NCBI GenBank assembly: GCA_051653625.1
Contig: JBOFWM010000046.1
Coordinates: 1 to 16,066 of the forward strand
DNA length: 16,066 bases
Direction: 5' to 3'
DNA from: SFDP01 sp051653625
GTDB taxonomy: Bacteria; Bacillota; Clostridia; Lachnospirales; Lachnospiraceae
Shown here: piece after piece, positions 6,926 to 14,983 of the stretch
Layout: the number at the start of each line of letters is the position of its first letter
Numbering within the stretch: the stretch's first letter is position 1
Notes under the pieces: model-generated
Database searches by the model: none
What the model was told of the DNA's origin: nothing
The model's input: only the letters and a program-made list of their open reading frames with translations
Program-made: the position numbers and the translations under genes

Positions 6926-8443
6926 ATGGCAAAGGTAATTATGGTACAAGGAACCACATCAAATGCAGGAAAGAGTCTTATTGTAACGGCACTTTGTAGA
7001 ATTTTTACGCAGGATGGATATAAAGTGGCTCCCTTTAAATCACAAAATATGGCCTTAAATTCTTATATTACAGATGAGGGATTAGAAATGGGGAGAGCAC
7101 AAGTTGTACAGGCTCAAGCAGCGAAACAACAACCAAATGTGGCCATGAATCCTATTTTATTAAAGCCTACAAGTCATCAGGCATCACAAGTGATTCTGAA
7201 TGGCAAAGTAATTGGTAACATGCAGGCATTGGATTATTTTAATCGAAAAAAAGAATACTTGCCATTTATTTTAGAAGCATTTCGTTCTTTAGAAGAATAT
7301 GATATTGTTGTTGTAGAAGGTGCTGGTAGTCCAGCAGAAATAAATTTAAAAAAAGATGATATTGTAAATATGGGGCTTGCAAAATTAATAAATACTCCTG
7401 TTCTTTTGGTTGCAGACATTGATCGAGGCGGAGTATTTGCTTCACTATATGGGACGTATCATCTTCTAGAACAAGATGAGCAAAACTTAATTCAAGGAAT
7501 GATTATTAATAAATTTCGAGGCGATCTTTCTTTATTAGATTCTGGAATAGAAATGATGAAAGAACTTATTCCAAAACCAATTATAGGAGTTGTTCCATTT
7601 TTAGATGTTCAAATAGAGGAAGAAGATAGTTTGGCAGAAGTTTTATTAGAGGATAGAGTATCTGATCTTGATATTGCAGTTATTCGATTTCCACATATTT
7701 CAAATTTTACAGATTTTCATGTGTTTGAGTTAGTTTATGGTAGAAAAGTTAGATTCATTACATCATTACAAAATTTTGGAACACCAGATTTTATAATTTT
7801 ACCTGGAACAAAAAATACTATGGCAGATTTAGAATGGTTAAGAACAAGTGGAATAGAAGTGTTAATTAAGAAACAGGCAGAAAAGCAAATTCCGATTTGG
7901 GGGATTTGTGGTGGGTATCAAATGTTATGTGAAACGATTGAAGATCCTCTTAATATAGAAATGAGTGGAACAATGAGTGGAATGTGTCTTCTAAAGGGAA
8001 ACACTATTTTTGAGGCAGAAAAAACACGAACAAAAGTAAAAGGAACTTTTAATTCAATAGAAGGAATTTTTAATAAATTAAGTGGAAAAAGTTTTGAAGG
8101 ATATGAAGTTCATATGGGAAAAACCACTACATGTACTGAAGTAGGGCTAAGTATATTGAACATTTATAGTAATGATGAGGATAAAACACAAGTTCAAAAA
8201 GCAGATGGATCTAATAAAAACAATATTTATGGTACTTACGTACATGGTATATTTGATTTTGAAGGTGTGGGAGAAATAATATTGAAATCGCTATGTGAAA
8301 AAAAACAAATTCCATTTGAAGTGAAGGATATAAGTTCATATGAAGAACGGAAAGAAGAAGAATTTGATAAATTAGCAGATGGAGTAAGAGCAAGTTTAGA
8401 TATGGATGCAATCTATAGAATGATGGATGAGAAGAGTTATTAA
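6926..8443 (+). CDS. cobQ: Cobyric acid synthase (glutamine-dependent amidotransferase)
   Basis: CobQ (called CbiP in the anaerobic pathway) uses ATP and glutamine to amidate positions b, d, e and g of adenosylcobyrinic acid a,c-diamide, giving adenosylcobyric acid. The protein has 505 residues, normal for the family. The N-terminal synthetase domain begins with the P-loop-like MVQGTTSNAGKS (residues 6-17) and contains VVVEGAGSPAEINL and VLLVADIDRGGVFAS. The C-terminal triad-type glutaminase domain has nucleophile Cys328 in WGICGGYQML and catalytic His440 in YVHGIF; it also contains the family's EGYEVHMG motif. The start has AGGAG at 6915-6919. It sits 75 bases after btuD and is the last gene before a strong terminator. 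No cobS, cobC, cobD or cbi gene is nearby, so the remaining steps must be encoded elsewhere if the pathway is complete. Confidence 0.95.
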   Translation: MAKVIMVQGTTSNAGKSLIVTALCRIFTQDGYKVAPFKSQNMALNSYITDEGLEMGRAQVVQAQAAKQQPNVAMNPILLKPTSHQASQVILNGKVIGNMQALDYFNRKKEYLPFILEAFRSLEEYDIVVVEGAGSPAEINLKKDDIVNMGLAKLINTPVLLVADIDRGGVFASLYGTYHLLEQDEQNLIQGMIINKFRGDLSLLDSGIEMMKELIPKPIIGVVPFLDVQIEEEDSLAEVLLEDRVSDLDIAVIRFPHISNFTDFHVFELVYGRKVRFITSLQNFGTPDFIILPGTKNTMADLEWLRTSGIEVLIKKQAEKQIPIWGICGGYQMLCETIEDPLNIEMSGTMSGMCLLKGNTIFEAEKTRTKVKGTFNSIEGIFNKLSGKSFEGYEVHMGKTTTCTEVGLSILNIYSNDEDKTQVQKADGSNKNNIYGTYVHGIFDFEGVGEIILKSLCEKKQIPFEVKDISSYEERKEEEFDKLADGVRASLDMDAIYRMMDEKSY

Positions 8444-8455
8444 ATATCATATATA

Positions 8456-8510
8456 ATCGATAGATAAAAGAATGCCATTTGAAAGGCGTTCTTTTTCTAT
8501 CGATTTTTTT
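8456..8510. terminator. Strong intrinsic terminator between convergent operons
   Basis: ATCGATAGATAAAAGAATGCC (8456-8476) pairs with GGCGTTCTTTTTCTATCGAT (8485-8504) as a stem of about 20 bp with one bulge and one G-U pair, an 8-base loop, and a T-run (8504-8510) on the plus strand. It ends the corrinoid operon. It lies just beyond the stop codon of the leftward GGDEF-EAL gene, so it may also stop that transcript, although the minus-strand tract after the hairpin is only moderately U-rich. Confidence 0.88.
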
Positions 8511-8511
8511 G

Positions 8512-11490
8512 TTAAAGCAAAGCATCAAACTCAGGAGTAGGTGGAATTAAATCTGGTTTTGCAAGATAATAACCTTGTAAAAAATCAACTCCTAATTCAC
8601 GAAGTATGATACATTCTTCTTTTAATTCAATACCTTCAGCAACCACTAGAATTCCACGTTTATGGGTATAATTTATTAAATCAATTACGCGTTGTTTACG
8701 ATTATCATCTATATGAATATTTTTAATCATATGCATATCAAGTTTTACGTATTTTGATTTTGTTTCTAATAACATATTTTCACCGTTATAACCACTACCA
8801 TAATCATCAAGTGCAGTCGATGCTCCCCAAGTTGTTAATATTTCGTGTTTGTATGCAATAACTTGAGGATCAGCTTGTTCATTTTCTGTATATTCAACAA
8901 CAGTACGAGTTAAATAATCTTTATATTTTGTTTCTAAAATATAAACTTCTTCATCTTTTAATCGCTCATTTGTTATGGTGTTTAGAAAGATTTTACAGTC
9001 TTGGTTTGAAATAATTCCTTTTTGACACCAATTTGAAAAACTTTCTATTGCGCCTAATATACAAATGGATTCGATTTCTTGTAGTCTATTTTCAGCTTTT
9101 GCAATATTTAAAACATCTAGTGGAGATTTAAGAATGCTATTTTGAGGACGCATTAATGCTTCATATGCAAATATAGTCATTGTTTTTGCACATATAATTG
9201 GTTGAAAGTAAAATAATACTTCTTTTTTGCGTATAAATTCATCTAATGCTTCCTTAGCTTTTAAACGTATTTCTTCCTTATCGAAAACATTTTTATCAAA
9301 AGGAGTAAAACGTCCTTTAAATGTTCGTTTTCCTTGATACATTGCAAAGTCTGCAAAACGTACAAGTTCATTGCTTTCTATACTATCTTTAGGATAATAA
9401 GCAATACCCGCAGAAATATGGAGCGGATAAAAATTATCATCGCTGATACAGATTTTTTTAGAAGTAATGCTTTTTTCTAATTTTGATATAAATTCGTTGC
9501 ATTCTAGTTGGTTTTGATAACCATAACTAAACACAAGAAATTCATCGCCTGAAATACGTGAAACAATGACATTTTGACATTCATATTTTTTTAGAACTTG
9601 TGCAGTAGTTTTTATATAAAGATCTCCAATGCTATGTCCATATGTGTCATTAAGTAACTTTAGATTATCAAGATCTAGCATAATGACAATAGCAGTTTTT
9701 AATATTTCTGGAGATAATTTCATAAGTGAATAATATTGTTCATAAAATCCACGACGATTATATATATCGGTAAGGTTATCATGATTTCTTTCGTAAGCAA
9801 GTTTTCTAATTTCGCGCCATTCTATGGATACATCTTCAACAAATGCTCGTATTAATTCATGGCTTGTTTCAAGTTTGATTCGCACAAAACGATTTAAATA
9901 TCCTTCATTAAAAAATTCACAAATACATTCATAACTATCTTTAGAAGTAATAATTGTTTCGGGAATTGCAGAGTTTTGATAATATTGTAATTTAAGTAAT
10001 ATGTCCTTTAACTCAAGGCTTTCGCTAGGTGTATCATCACCGAAAACATGAAAAAAATTGTGAGAAATAAATCCTTGATTATTTTGAGTATGGAATTCAA
10101 ATGCACCTAGGCTTATACTAGACATTTCTAACAATTGAGAAAATTTTCCTGCGTATGCACGAACATCCGCATTTAAAGTTTCAATTGCAGTTGCGAGTAA
10201 ATCTAGTTCTGAAATACCAGTTAAATCAAGAGATAAAACGTCGCTATCAAGTTTCGTTGTTTTTAATTGGTGTTCCAGGTTTTTGATTGGTTTTGCAATT
10301 CGATATATAATGATACCAATACCTATTATAGCAATAACCATTAATAAAATAATGAGTATTGTTACATTGTATATGATTTCATTTGTTGTTTGGTATAGTA
10401 TATCACGAGGAGCAACTGCATAAATATACCAATTTTCATCAGAAAAAGGAGAGTATGCATCATAAATATTTAATTTTATTGTTTGAACAATGTAATCTGT
10501 TGCATTATGTCTATAAGAAAGTGCGTTTGAGTTTCCAGATGGTATAGTTGTTTGATTTAACCAAAAATCATCTAAATACCTTCCGCTTTTTGAAAAATAA
10601 TCAATGAATGAAATAGAGTCATCCATTTGGGTTTTGTATATTCCGTATGCACCGTCCCCATTTGATATCTCTTGGTGGGGAATCGATTGGGCAAAGTAAC
10701 TTTTTAAAATATCGATTCCCATAACACCATATACTTCGCCAGTATTTGAGATAAGTGGAACGATATAATAAAAAGAAGTGCTTTGAATACTTGTTAATAT
10801 TTGTCCAGAAGACCAATATCCTAAAGAAGTAGTATCAATGCCTGGATTTTTGAGTGCTGTATTGTAAACTTTAAAAAAACTTTCTTGTAAATCACCATTT
10901 AATCCTATTGAAAAATTTGGACTCCAAAAGGAATCGGTAGATATTCCTGATTTTTGAACGACAGAAATCGGTGCACGCTCAAATAATAAATCTTTATTTG
11001 TGCTATTATAAGCAGAAGTAGGATCTCTATCACGTAAAAAAATACCTGGAAGATCAAATGTTTCATTAGCAGATACTGTATCAGTATCTGCTAAAATAAT
11101 ATACACACCACTTACAACATTACGTCTTAGTACATCAATTGTAGGAGTAATGGCCTCATTTAAAAAATCTACATACAAATCTTCGTTTGAAATTATATCT
11201 TTTATCATGTAGTTATTAGAAGCAACAAGTTCGTCGTATATATCATTCATCATTTGTATAGCAGTAGTCATTTCTCCCCAACGTGTAGTCATAGCACTTG
11301 CAATATATTCTGTACGAGCTTGCACAATAAGATTCATAGATTGGTCAGAGCTATCTCTTAATTGTTGAATCATCCCACTATTAGTTACATATATTTGGAT
11401 TGTTATGCATAACGCAATTATTAGAAAAAGAATAGGTACATAACCACGTATCCAGATTCCGCGACTGCGTCGTGACTTCTTTCTTTTCAT
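8512..11490 (-). CDS. Membrane Cache-GGDEF-EAL c-di-GMP signalling protein
   Basis: A 992-residue receptor enzyme for cyclic di-GMP turnover. In order it shows a basic N-terminus, a membrane helix (about 16-36), an extracellular dCache-like sensor (about 40-365, with the typical YYIVPLISNTGEVYGVMGID strand pair), a second membrane helix (371-397), a HAMP-like linker, a region that may be a weak PAS domain (about 455-560), GGDEF (about 575-735) and EAL (about 755-985). The cyclase domain keeps DLDNLKLLNDTYGHSIGD and the active loop as SGDEF (647-651), so it could be active; no RxxD inhibitory site precedes it. The EAL domain looks intact: EALMR (Glu777), FLNT, EYTE, KLDMH, DDYGSG and EGIE. The start follows AAAGGTG with normal spacing. 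The upstream gene, 19 bases away, encodes a solute-binding lipoprotein. Net activity, synthesis or hydrolysis, cannot be told from sequence. Confidence 0.9.
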   Translation of the reverse strand: MKRKKSRRSRGIWIRGYVPILFLIIALCITIQIYVTNSGMIQQLRDSSDQSMNLIVQARTEYIASAMTTRWGEMTTAIQMMNDIYDELVASNNYMIKDIISNEDLYVDFLNEAITPTIDVLRRNVVSGVYIILADTDTVSANETFDLPGIFLRDRDPTSAYNSTNKDLLFERAPISVVQKSGISTDSFWSPNFSIGLNGDLQESFFKVYNTALKNPGIDTTSLGYWSSGQILTSIQSTSFYYIVPLISNTGEVYGVMGIDILKSYFAQSIPHQEISNGDGAYGIYKTQMDDSISFIDYFSKSGRYLDDFWLNQTTIPSGNSNALSYRHNATDYIVQTIKLNIYDAYSPFSDENWYIYAVAPRDILYQTTNEIIYNVTILIILLMVIAIIGIGIIIYRIAKPIKNLEHQLKTTKLDSDVLSLDLTGISELDLLATAIETLNADVRAYAGKFSQLLEMSSISLGAFEFHTQNNQGFISHNFFHVFGDDTPSESLELKDILLKLQYYQNSAIPETIITSKDSYECICEFFNEGYLNRFVRIKLETSHELIRAFVEDVSIEWREIRKLAYERNHDNLTDIYNRRGFYEQYYSLMKLSPEILKTAIVIMLDLDNLKLLNDTYGHSIGDLYIKTTAQVLKKYECQNVIVSRISGDEFLVFSYGYQNQLECNEFISKLEKSITSKKICISDDNFYPLHISAGIAYYPKDSIESNELVRFADFAMYQGKRTFKGRFTPFDKNVFDKEEIRLKAKEALDEFIRKKEVLFYFQPIICAKTMTIFAYEALMRPQNSILKSPLDVLNIAKAENRLQEIESICILGAIESFSNWCQKGIISNQDCKIFLNTITNERLKDEEVYILETKYKDYLTRTVVEYTENEQADPQVIAYKHEILTTWGASTALDDYGSGYNGENMLLETKSKYVKLDMHMIKNIHIDDNRKQRVIDLINYTHKRGILVVAEGIELKEECIILRELGVDFLQGYYLAKPDLIPPTPEFDALL

Positions 11491-11509
11491 AGAGTCACCT
11501 TTCTCTTTG

Positions 11510-12955
11510 CTATGGTTTTACTGTAATAGATTCTAGGAGTTGTTGATTGGTATTTGTATACCAAAGTTCGAATACATCATCACTAGTTAACTGTGAAAGC
11601 ACATCATGATAATTTTCACCTTGAGCTATTCGTTCTAATAATTCATTTCTTGCAGCAATAGCAGCTTCTGGCATAGAAGATTCTAAAATAGAACGTGCAG
11701 TTGTTCCACCTGAAAATGCGGGGGTTGTATACATATTGTTTTCTTGAGTTGTTTTAACGGCTGCTAGAAGACCATTGGAAACCTCATTACTAACAAAATT
11801 ACTTTCAATTATTGCAGATAAATATTCTGTTGTACTTGCTTCTTTAGTAACAGGAAGGTAACCAGATTCAACAGAAAAAAGTGAATTACGTTCTGGTTCA
11901 GAAAACCATTTTAGAAATACTGTTGCTGCTTCAATTTCAGCATCACTTGCTTTTGTAACAGCAAATCCAGCTCCTTGTTGTACAGCATAATTGTCGCTAT
12001 TAGCAAATTTAGGAGCGGGAGCGATATAGGTTTCAATATCATAGCTTTCTGTGTCACTTACAACACGGGAAGTTGGAAAATATGACGTACTTGAACTAGA
12101 ACCTACACAAGAAAGAATAATCCCTAATTTGGCATCATCACTACGGAATCTGTTTTCGGCAGCATACCAACCTGCAACCATAGGAGTATAGTAATTGTCC
12201 CAAAGTTTGCGTACAATGGATTTGTCGTAATTTAAGGCAACATCATTATTTTCAACAGAAAAGATATCACTACCTAATTGCTTGGTTCCTATAATCATAT
12301 AATTTGCAAATGCATCTCTACCAAAAAAGGCTAAACCGTCATTTGGAGTTTCAGGAGTGAGAGAATCAGTCCATTCATAATAAGCCTTTGCTGTTTCTGT
12401 AATACCTTCGATTGTAGATAAATCATCTAGAGATGCGTTAGTTGATTCGGCAAAAACATTCCAATCTGTAAGATTCATGAAGAACAATTCTGTTGATTTT
12501 GCAATAGGAAAAATCTTAAGTGTTCCATCATAACCAAATCCACCTTCATTGATATAGCCATCAATATATAGATTTAACTCATCTTGGGTAAAATATGGTG
12601 AAATATCAGCAATAAGATCTTGTTGGTCTAAATGGTAAACTGTTGATGCGTAGCCTGCAAATAGATTTGGAAGATGTCCTACACTTACTTTGCCTTCAGC
12701 AGCATCATTAATAATCTCTTCAAGTGCGGTAACATCCCCCTGGCTATATTCTTCAATATGTACGCCCACTTCAAGACCTATTGTTTGATTAAATTCAAGA
12801 ACTAGTTTAGCAAATGCATCTTGCTGTTGCCCGTTGTAGTAATGCCAAATAACAATTTCTGTAGGATTCTTTGGATCGAGTGCGGATTTTTTTTCCTGAC
12901 GATTGCAGCCTATTAATAATATACAACATAAAAATAAAATTAATCCTTTTTTCAT
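11510..12955 (-). CDS. Extracellular solute-binding lipoprotein (family 1), no cognate transporter nearby
   Basis: A 481-residue lipoprotein of the MalE-like family 1 solute-binding group, which usually binds sugars or oligosaccharides for ABC importers. The signal peptide ends in the lipobox LIGC with Cys17 as the anchor. The mature part starts with the family's first strand (TEIVIWHYYNGQQQDAFAKLVLEFNQ), and later shows the typical GAGFAVTKASDAEIEAATVFLKWF helix region. The start ATG follows a run of six G on the minus strand (12962-12967), a strong ribosome-binding site. No permease or ATPase gene is adjacent; instead the next gene, 19 bases on, is a membrane Cache-GGDEF-EAL protein. This suggests a role in ligand sensing, delivering ligand to or modulating the receptor, though a transporter elsewhere could use it. 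Ligand unknown. Confidence 0.85.
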   Translation of the reverse strand: MKKGLILFLCCILLIGCNRQEKKSALDPKNPTEIVIWHYYNGQQQDAFAKLVLEFNQTIGLEVGVHIEEYSQGDVTALEEIINDAAEGKVSVGHLPNLFAGYASTVYHLDQQDLIADISPYFTQDELNLYIDGYINEGGFGYDGTLKIFPIAKSTELFFMNLTDWNVFAESTNASLDDLSTIEGITETAKAYYEWTDSLTPETPNDGLAFFGRDAFANYMIIGTKQLGSDIFSVENNDVALNYDKSIVRKLWDNYYTPMVAGWYAAENRFRSDDAKLGIILSCVGSSSSTSYFPTSRVVSDTESYDIETYIAPAPKFANSDNYAVQQGAGFAVTKASDAEIEAATVFLKWFSEPERNSLFSVESGYLPVTKEASTTEYLSAIIESNFVSNEVSNGLLAAVKTTQENNMYTTPAFSGGTTARSILESSMPEAAIAARNELLERIAQGENYHDVLSQLTSDDVFELWYTNTNQQLLESITVKP

Positions 12956-12994
12956 TTTGTACCCCCCTTTTTGTCTATGTCTAAATTTGATAGT

Positions 12995-13000
12995 ATTATA
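12995..13000 (-). promoter_or_regulatory. Probable -10 box for the binding-protein/GGDEF-EAL operon
   Basis: Read on the minus strand this is a perfect TATAAT, about 40 bases before the binding-protein start codon. No good -35 is visible at 16-18 bp spacing, so it may be a weak or activator-dependent promoter. The rest of the 299-base divergent region (12956-13254) holds the atoE promoter and otherwise only AT-rich sequence in which I see no strong repeat or operator. Confidence 0.4.
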
Positions 13001-13176
13001 TCATGTATAAGTTTAATATTTCTACTGTTTTATAAATTTTGTGACTTTTAAAGAAAGAGATCTTTTAATATAAGAGGTTGTAAAATTCACTCTTAAGACA
13101 AAAGGAAAAACATACAACAAAAAACAGAAAACACTCATTGGACTGTACAAAGTAACTAAAAAACTAATCAAAATAA

Positions 13177-13205
13177 TTGACTTGTTGAGTTATGAAGTAT
13201 ATAAT
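13177..13205 (+). promoter_or_regulatory. Promoter of the short-chain fatty acid transporter gene
   Basis: TTGACT (13177-13182) and TATAAT (13200-13205) are separated by 17 bp, a near-consensus vegetative promoter. It lies about 50 bases before the start codon; AGGAG at 13242-13246 is the ribosome-binding site. Confidence 0.8.
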
Positions 13206-13254
13206 TAGTTTTAATTAAAAGGAACGAAAAATTTAATAGTTAGGAGAAAAAGTT

Positions 13255-14616
13255 ATGTTTAAAAAATTCACGAATGGGTGTGTTCAAATTGTTAATCGAT
13301 GGCTACCTGATCCATTTTTATTTGCAATAGTTTTAAGTATTATTGTTTATTTTGCAGCAATGATAGTCACTTCAATGGGACCATTTGAAATTTTGAATGC
13401 ATGGGGTAGTAGTACTGGTTTTTGGAATCTATTAGCCTTTTCAATGCAAATGGCATTGGTATTAGTGCTTGGTTCTGCAATGGCATCTGCAAAAGTGTTT
13501 AAAAATGCATTAAATGTCGTTGCTGGACTTGCCAAAGATAACTGTAGTGCAATCATTATAACAACTTTTTTTTCGGCAATTTGTTGTTGGTTGAACTGGG
13601 GATTTGGTCTTATTGCAGGTGCACTTTTAGCAAAAGCAGTTGCCCGTAGAGTTGCAACGGTTGATTACCGTTTGCTTATTGCCTCGGCATATTCAGGATT
13701 TGTGATATGGCATTCTGGTTTATCGGGTTCTGTGCCGCTAACACTTTCACAAGGTTACACAATAGGTGATATTACTTATCAAGCAGGAACAAGAAATACT
13801 ATTTTTCATCCAGTAAATTTAATTATGTGTGCGATAGTGATTATTGCTATGCCTTTTATTAATTATGCAATGCATCCAACAAAAGAAAATACAATTTGTG
13901 TGAATCCTAAATTATTGATTGATCCTCCAGAGAAGCAGTATAGTATTGATACGCCAGCAGAAAAATTAGAACATAGTAAAATTTTATGGGCTATTACATG
14001 TAGCGCAGGATTTGGATATATTATTTATTATTTTTTTACAATAGTGCAAGCGGGGGGAAGTATAGCAAATAGTCTTACTTTAAATATTGTAAACTTTATT
14101 TTTTTGTTTTTAGGATTATTAATGCATGGGAATTTACGCAAGTATGTAGATGCAATAGGACAAGCATCCTCTAGTGCTTCGGGTATTCTATTACAATTTC
14201 CTTTTTACGCAGGTATAATGGGGATGATGATTGTAACTAATAATGCAGGTATTTCACTTGCAGTACAGATTTCAAATTTTTTTGTAAATATATCAAATAA
14301 TATAACATTTCCAATGCTTACCTTTTTATCAGCAGGAATTGTAAACTTTTTTGTTCCATCGGGAGGTGGTCAATGGGCGGTTCAAGGACCTATCGTGATG
14401 CCAGCTGCAGCACAATTAGGTGTAGAAGCAGGTCGTGCAGCAATGGCCATTGCTTGGGGGGATCAATGGACTAATATGATTCAGCCATTTTGGGCATTAC
14501 CTGCTTTGGGAATTGCAGGTCTTAAAGCGAAAGATATTATGGGTTATTTGGTAATAATATTATTTTTTACTGGTTTACTTGCATGTGCAGGCTTTTTTGT
14601 TTGGTCAATGTTTTAA
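13255..14616 (+). CDS. atoE: Short-chain fatty acid transporter (AtoE family)
   Basis: A 453-residue polytopic membrane protein with about 10-12 hydrophobic segments, homologous to AtoE, the short-chain fatty acid (acetoacetate/butyrate) permease. Family features include the N-terminal cytoplasmic start FVNRWLPDPF-like (here IVNRWLPDPFLFAIVLSIIV), LNWGFGLIAGALLAKAVAR in the second quarter, the HSGLSGSVPL segment, and the C-terminal NFFVPSGGGQWAVQGPIVMPAA and WGDQWTNMIQPFWALPALGIAGL blocks. The start follows AGGAG with 8-base spacing. It has its own promoter and no neighbouring genes for acetoacetate metabolism, so it looks monocistronic. In an anaerobe it could import or export butyrate-like acids; the direction is not readable. 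No convincing terminator follows; transcripts may run into the T-box leader, where the T-box terminator would catch them. Confidence 0.88.
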   Translation: MFKKFTNGCVQIVNRWLPDPFLFAIVLSIIVYFAAMIVTSMGPFEILNAWGSSTGFWNLLAFSMQMALVLVLGSAMASAKVFKNALNVVAGLAKDNCSAIIITTFFSAICCWLNWGFGLIAGALLAKAVARRVATVDYRLLIASAYSGFVIWHSGLSGSVPLTLSQGYTIGDITYQAGTRNTIFHPVNLIMCAIVIIAMPFINYAMHPTKENTICVNPKLLIDPPEKQYSIDTPAEKLEHSKILWAITCSAGFGYIIYYFFTIVQAGGSIANSLTLNIVNFIFLFLGLLMHGNLRKYVDAIGQASSSASGILLQFPFYAGIMGMMIVTNNAGISLAVQISNFFVNISNNITFPMLTFLSAGIVNFFVPSGGGQWAVQGPIVMPAAAQLGVEAGRAAMAIAWGDQWTNMIQPFWALPALGIAGLKAKDIMGYLVIILFFTGLLACAGFFVWSMF

Positions 14617-14647
14617 AAAAATTCAAGTGCACGAGATCAAATTTTAC

Positions 14648-14675
14648 TTGACATTTTACCGTATCATGCTAAAAT
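14648..14675 (+). promoter_or_regulatory. Promoter of the T-box-controlled tryptophan transport operon
   Basis: A perfect -35 TTGACA (14648-14653) and TAAAAT (14670-14675) are separated by 16 bp. The start of transcription would be near 14682, about 20 bases before the first stem of the T-box. The -35 overlaps an imperfect inverted repeat (14619-14656) whose arms match at 10 of 12 positions; this may be chance. Confidence 0.75.
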
Positions 14676-14684
14676 AACGTTATC

Positions 14685-14960
14685 AAAAAGAAACAAACCG
14701 ATGATTAAGAATAGTAACCTTTCAGGTCAGCATGTAGAGAGTTGTGGATGGTGGAATCACAGCAGCAAGACGTTAGGTGAATGGGCTTATGAGGGCGGCC
14801 GAAAGCGCAAGCAAGTAGCAACCGACGGGGACCGTGCCCGTTATCCGGACGGACTGTATTTAGTACAGATAGAGTGGATGATTTATGTCGTCAATTTGGA
14901 TGGTACCGCAGGATTAACAAGTCTTGTTCCTTAATTTATTAAGGGATGAGACTTTTTTTA
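14685..14960 (+). ncRNA. Tryptophan-specific T-box riboswitch leader
   Basis: The region has the ordered landmarks of a T-box leader. Stem I has a specifier loop bounded by TAAG/CTTA (14706-14709 with 14786-14789) and ACCT/AGGT (14717-14720 with 14775-14778). The loop carries AGTA on the 5' side and GAATGGG on the 3' side, placing the specifier codon UGG (Trp) at 14782-14784 with the usual purine after it. AGAGAG (14736-14741), GGTGGAA (14750-14756) and a terminal TGTG-CACA stem follow the family pattern. ACGGG-CCCGT (about 14825-14841) is a probable stem III. The T-box sequence TGGTACCGCAGG is at 14901-14912, and a terminator follows. A 77-codon frame here (14701-14934) is not a gene. Uncharged tRNA-Trp should promote readthrough into the binding-protein gene. 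Confidence 0.93.
14919..14959 (+). terminator. T-box-controlled intrinsic terminator
   Basis: AAGTCTTGTTCCTTAA (14919-14934) pairs with TTAAGGGATGAGACTT (14939-14954) over 16 positions, 13 Watson-Crick and 3 G-U pairs, with a 4-base loop and seven T residues (14953-14959). It starts 6 bases after the T-box sequence, so the antiterminator and terminator folds would compete. The binding-protein ribosome-binding site (AGGAGG, 14971-14976) lies just after it. Confidence 0.9.
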
Positions 14961-14983
14961 ATGAAAAAATAGGAGGATGAAAG

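Noticed and set aside
14701..14934. Apparent 77-codon rightward open frame
   Set aside because: It lies exactly on the T-box leader, has no ribosome-binding site, and its less AT-rich composition is explained by conserved RNA structure.
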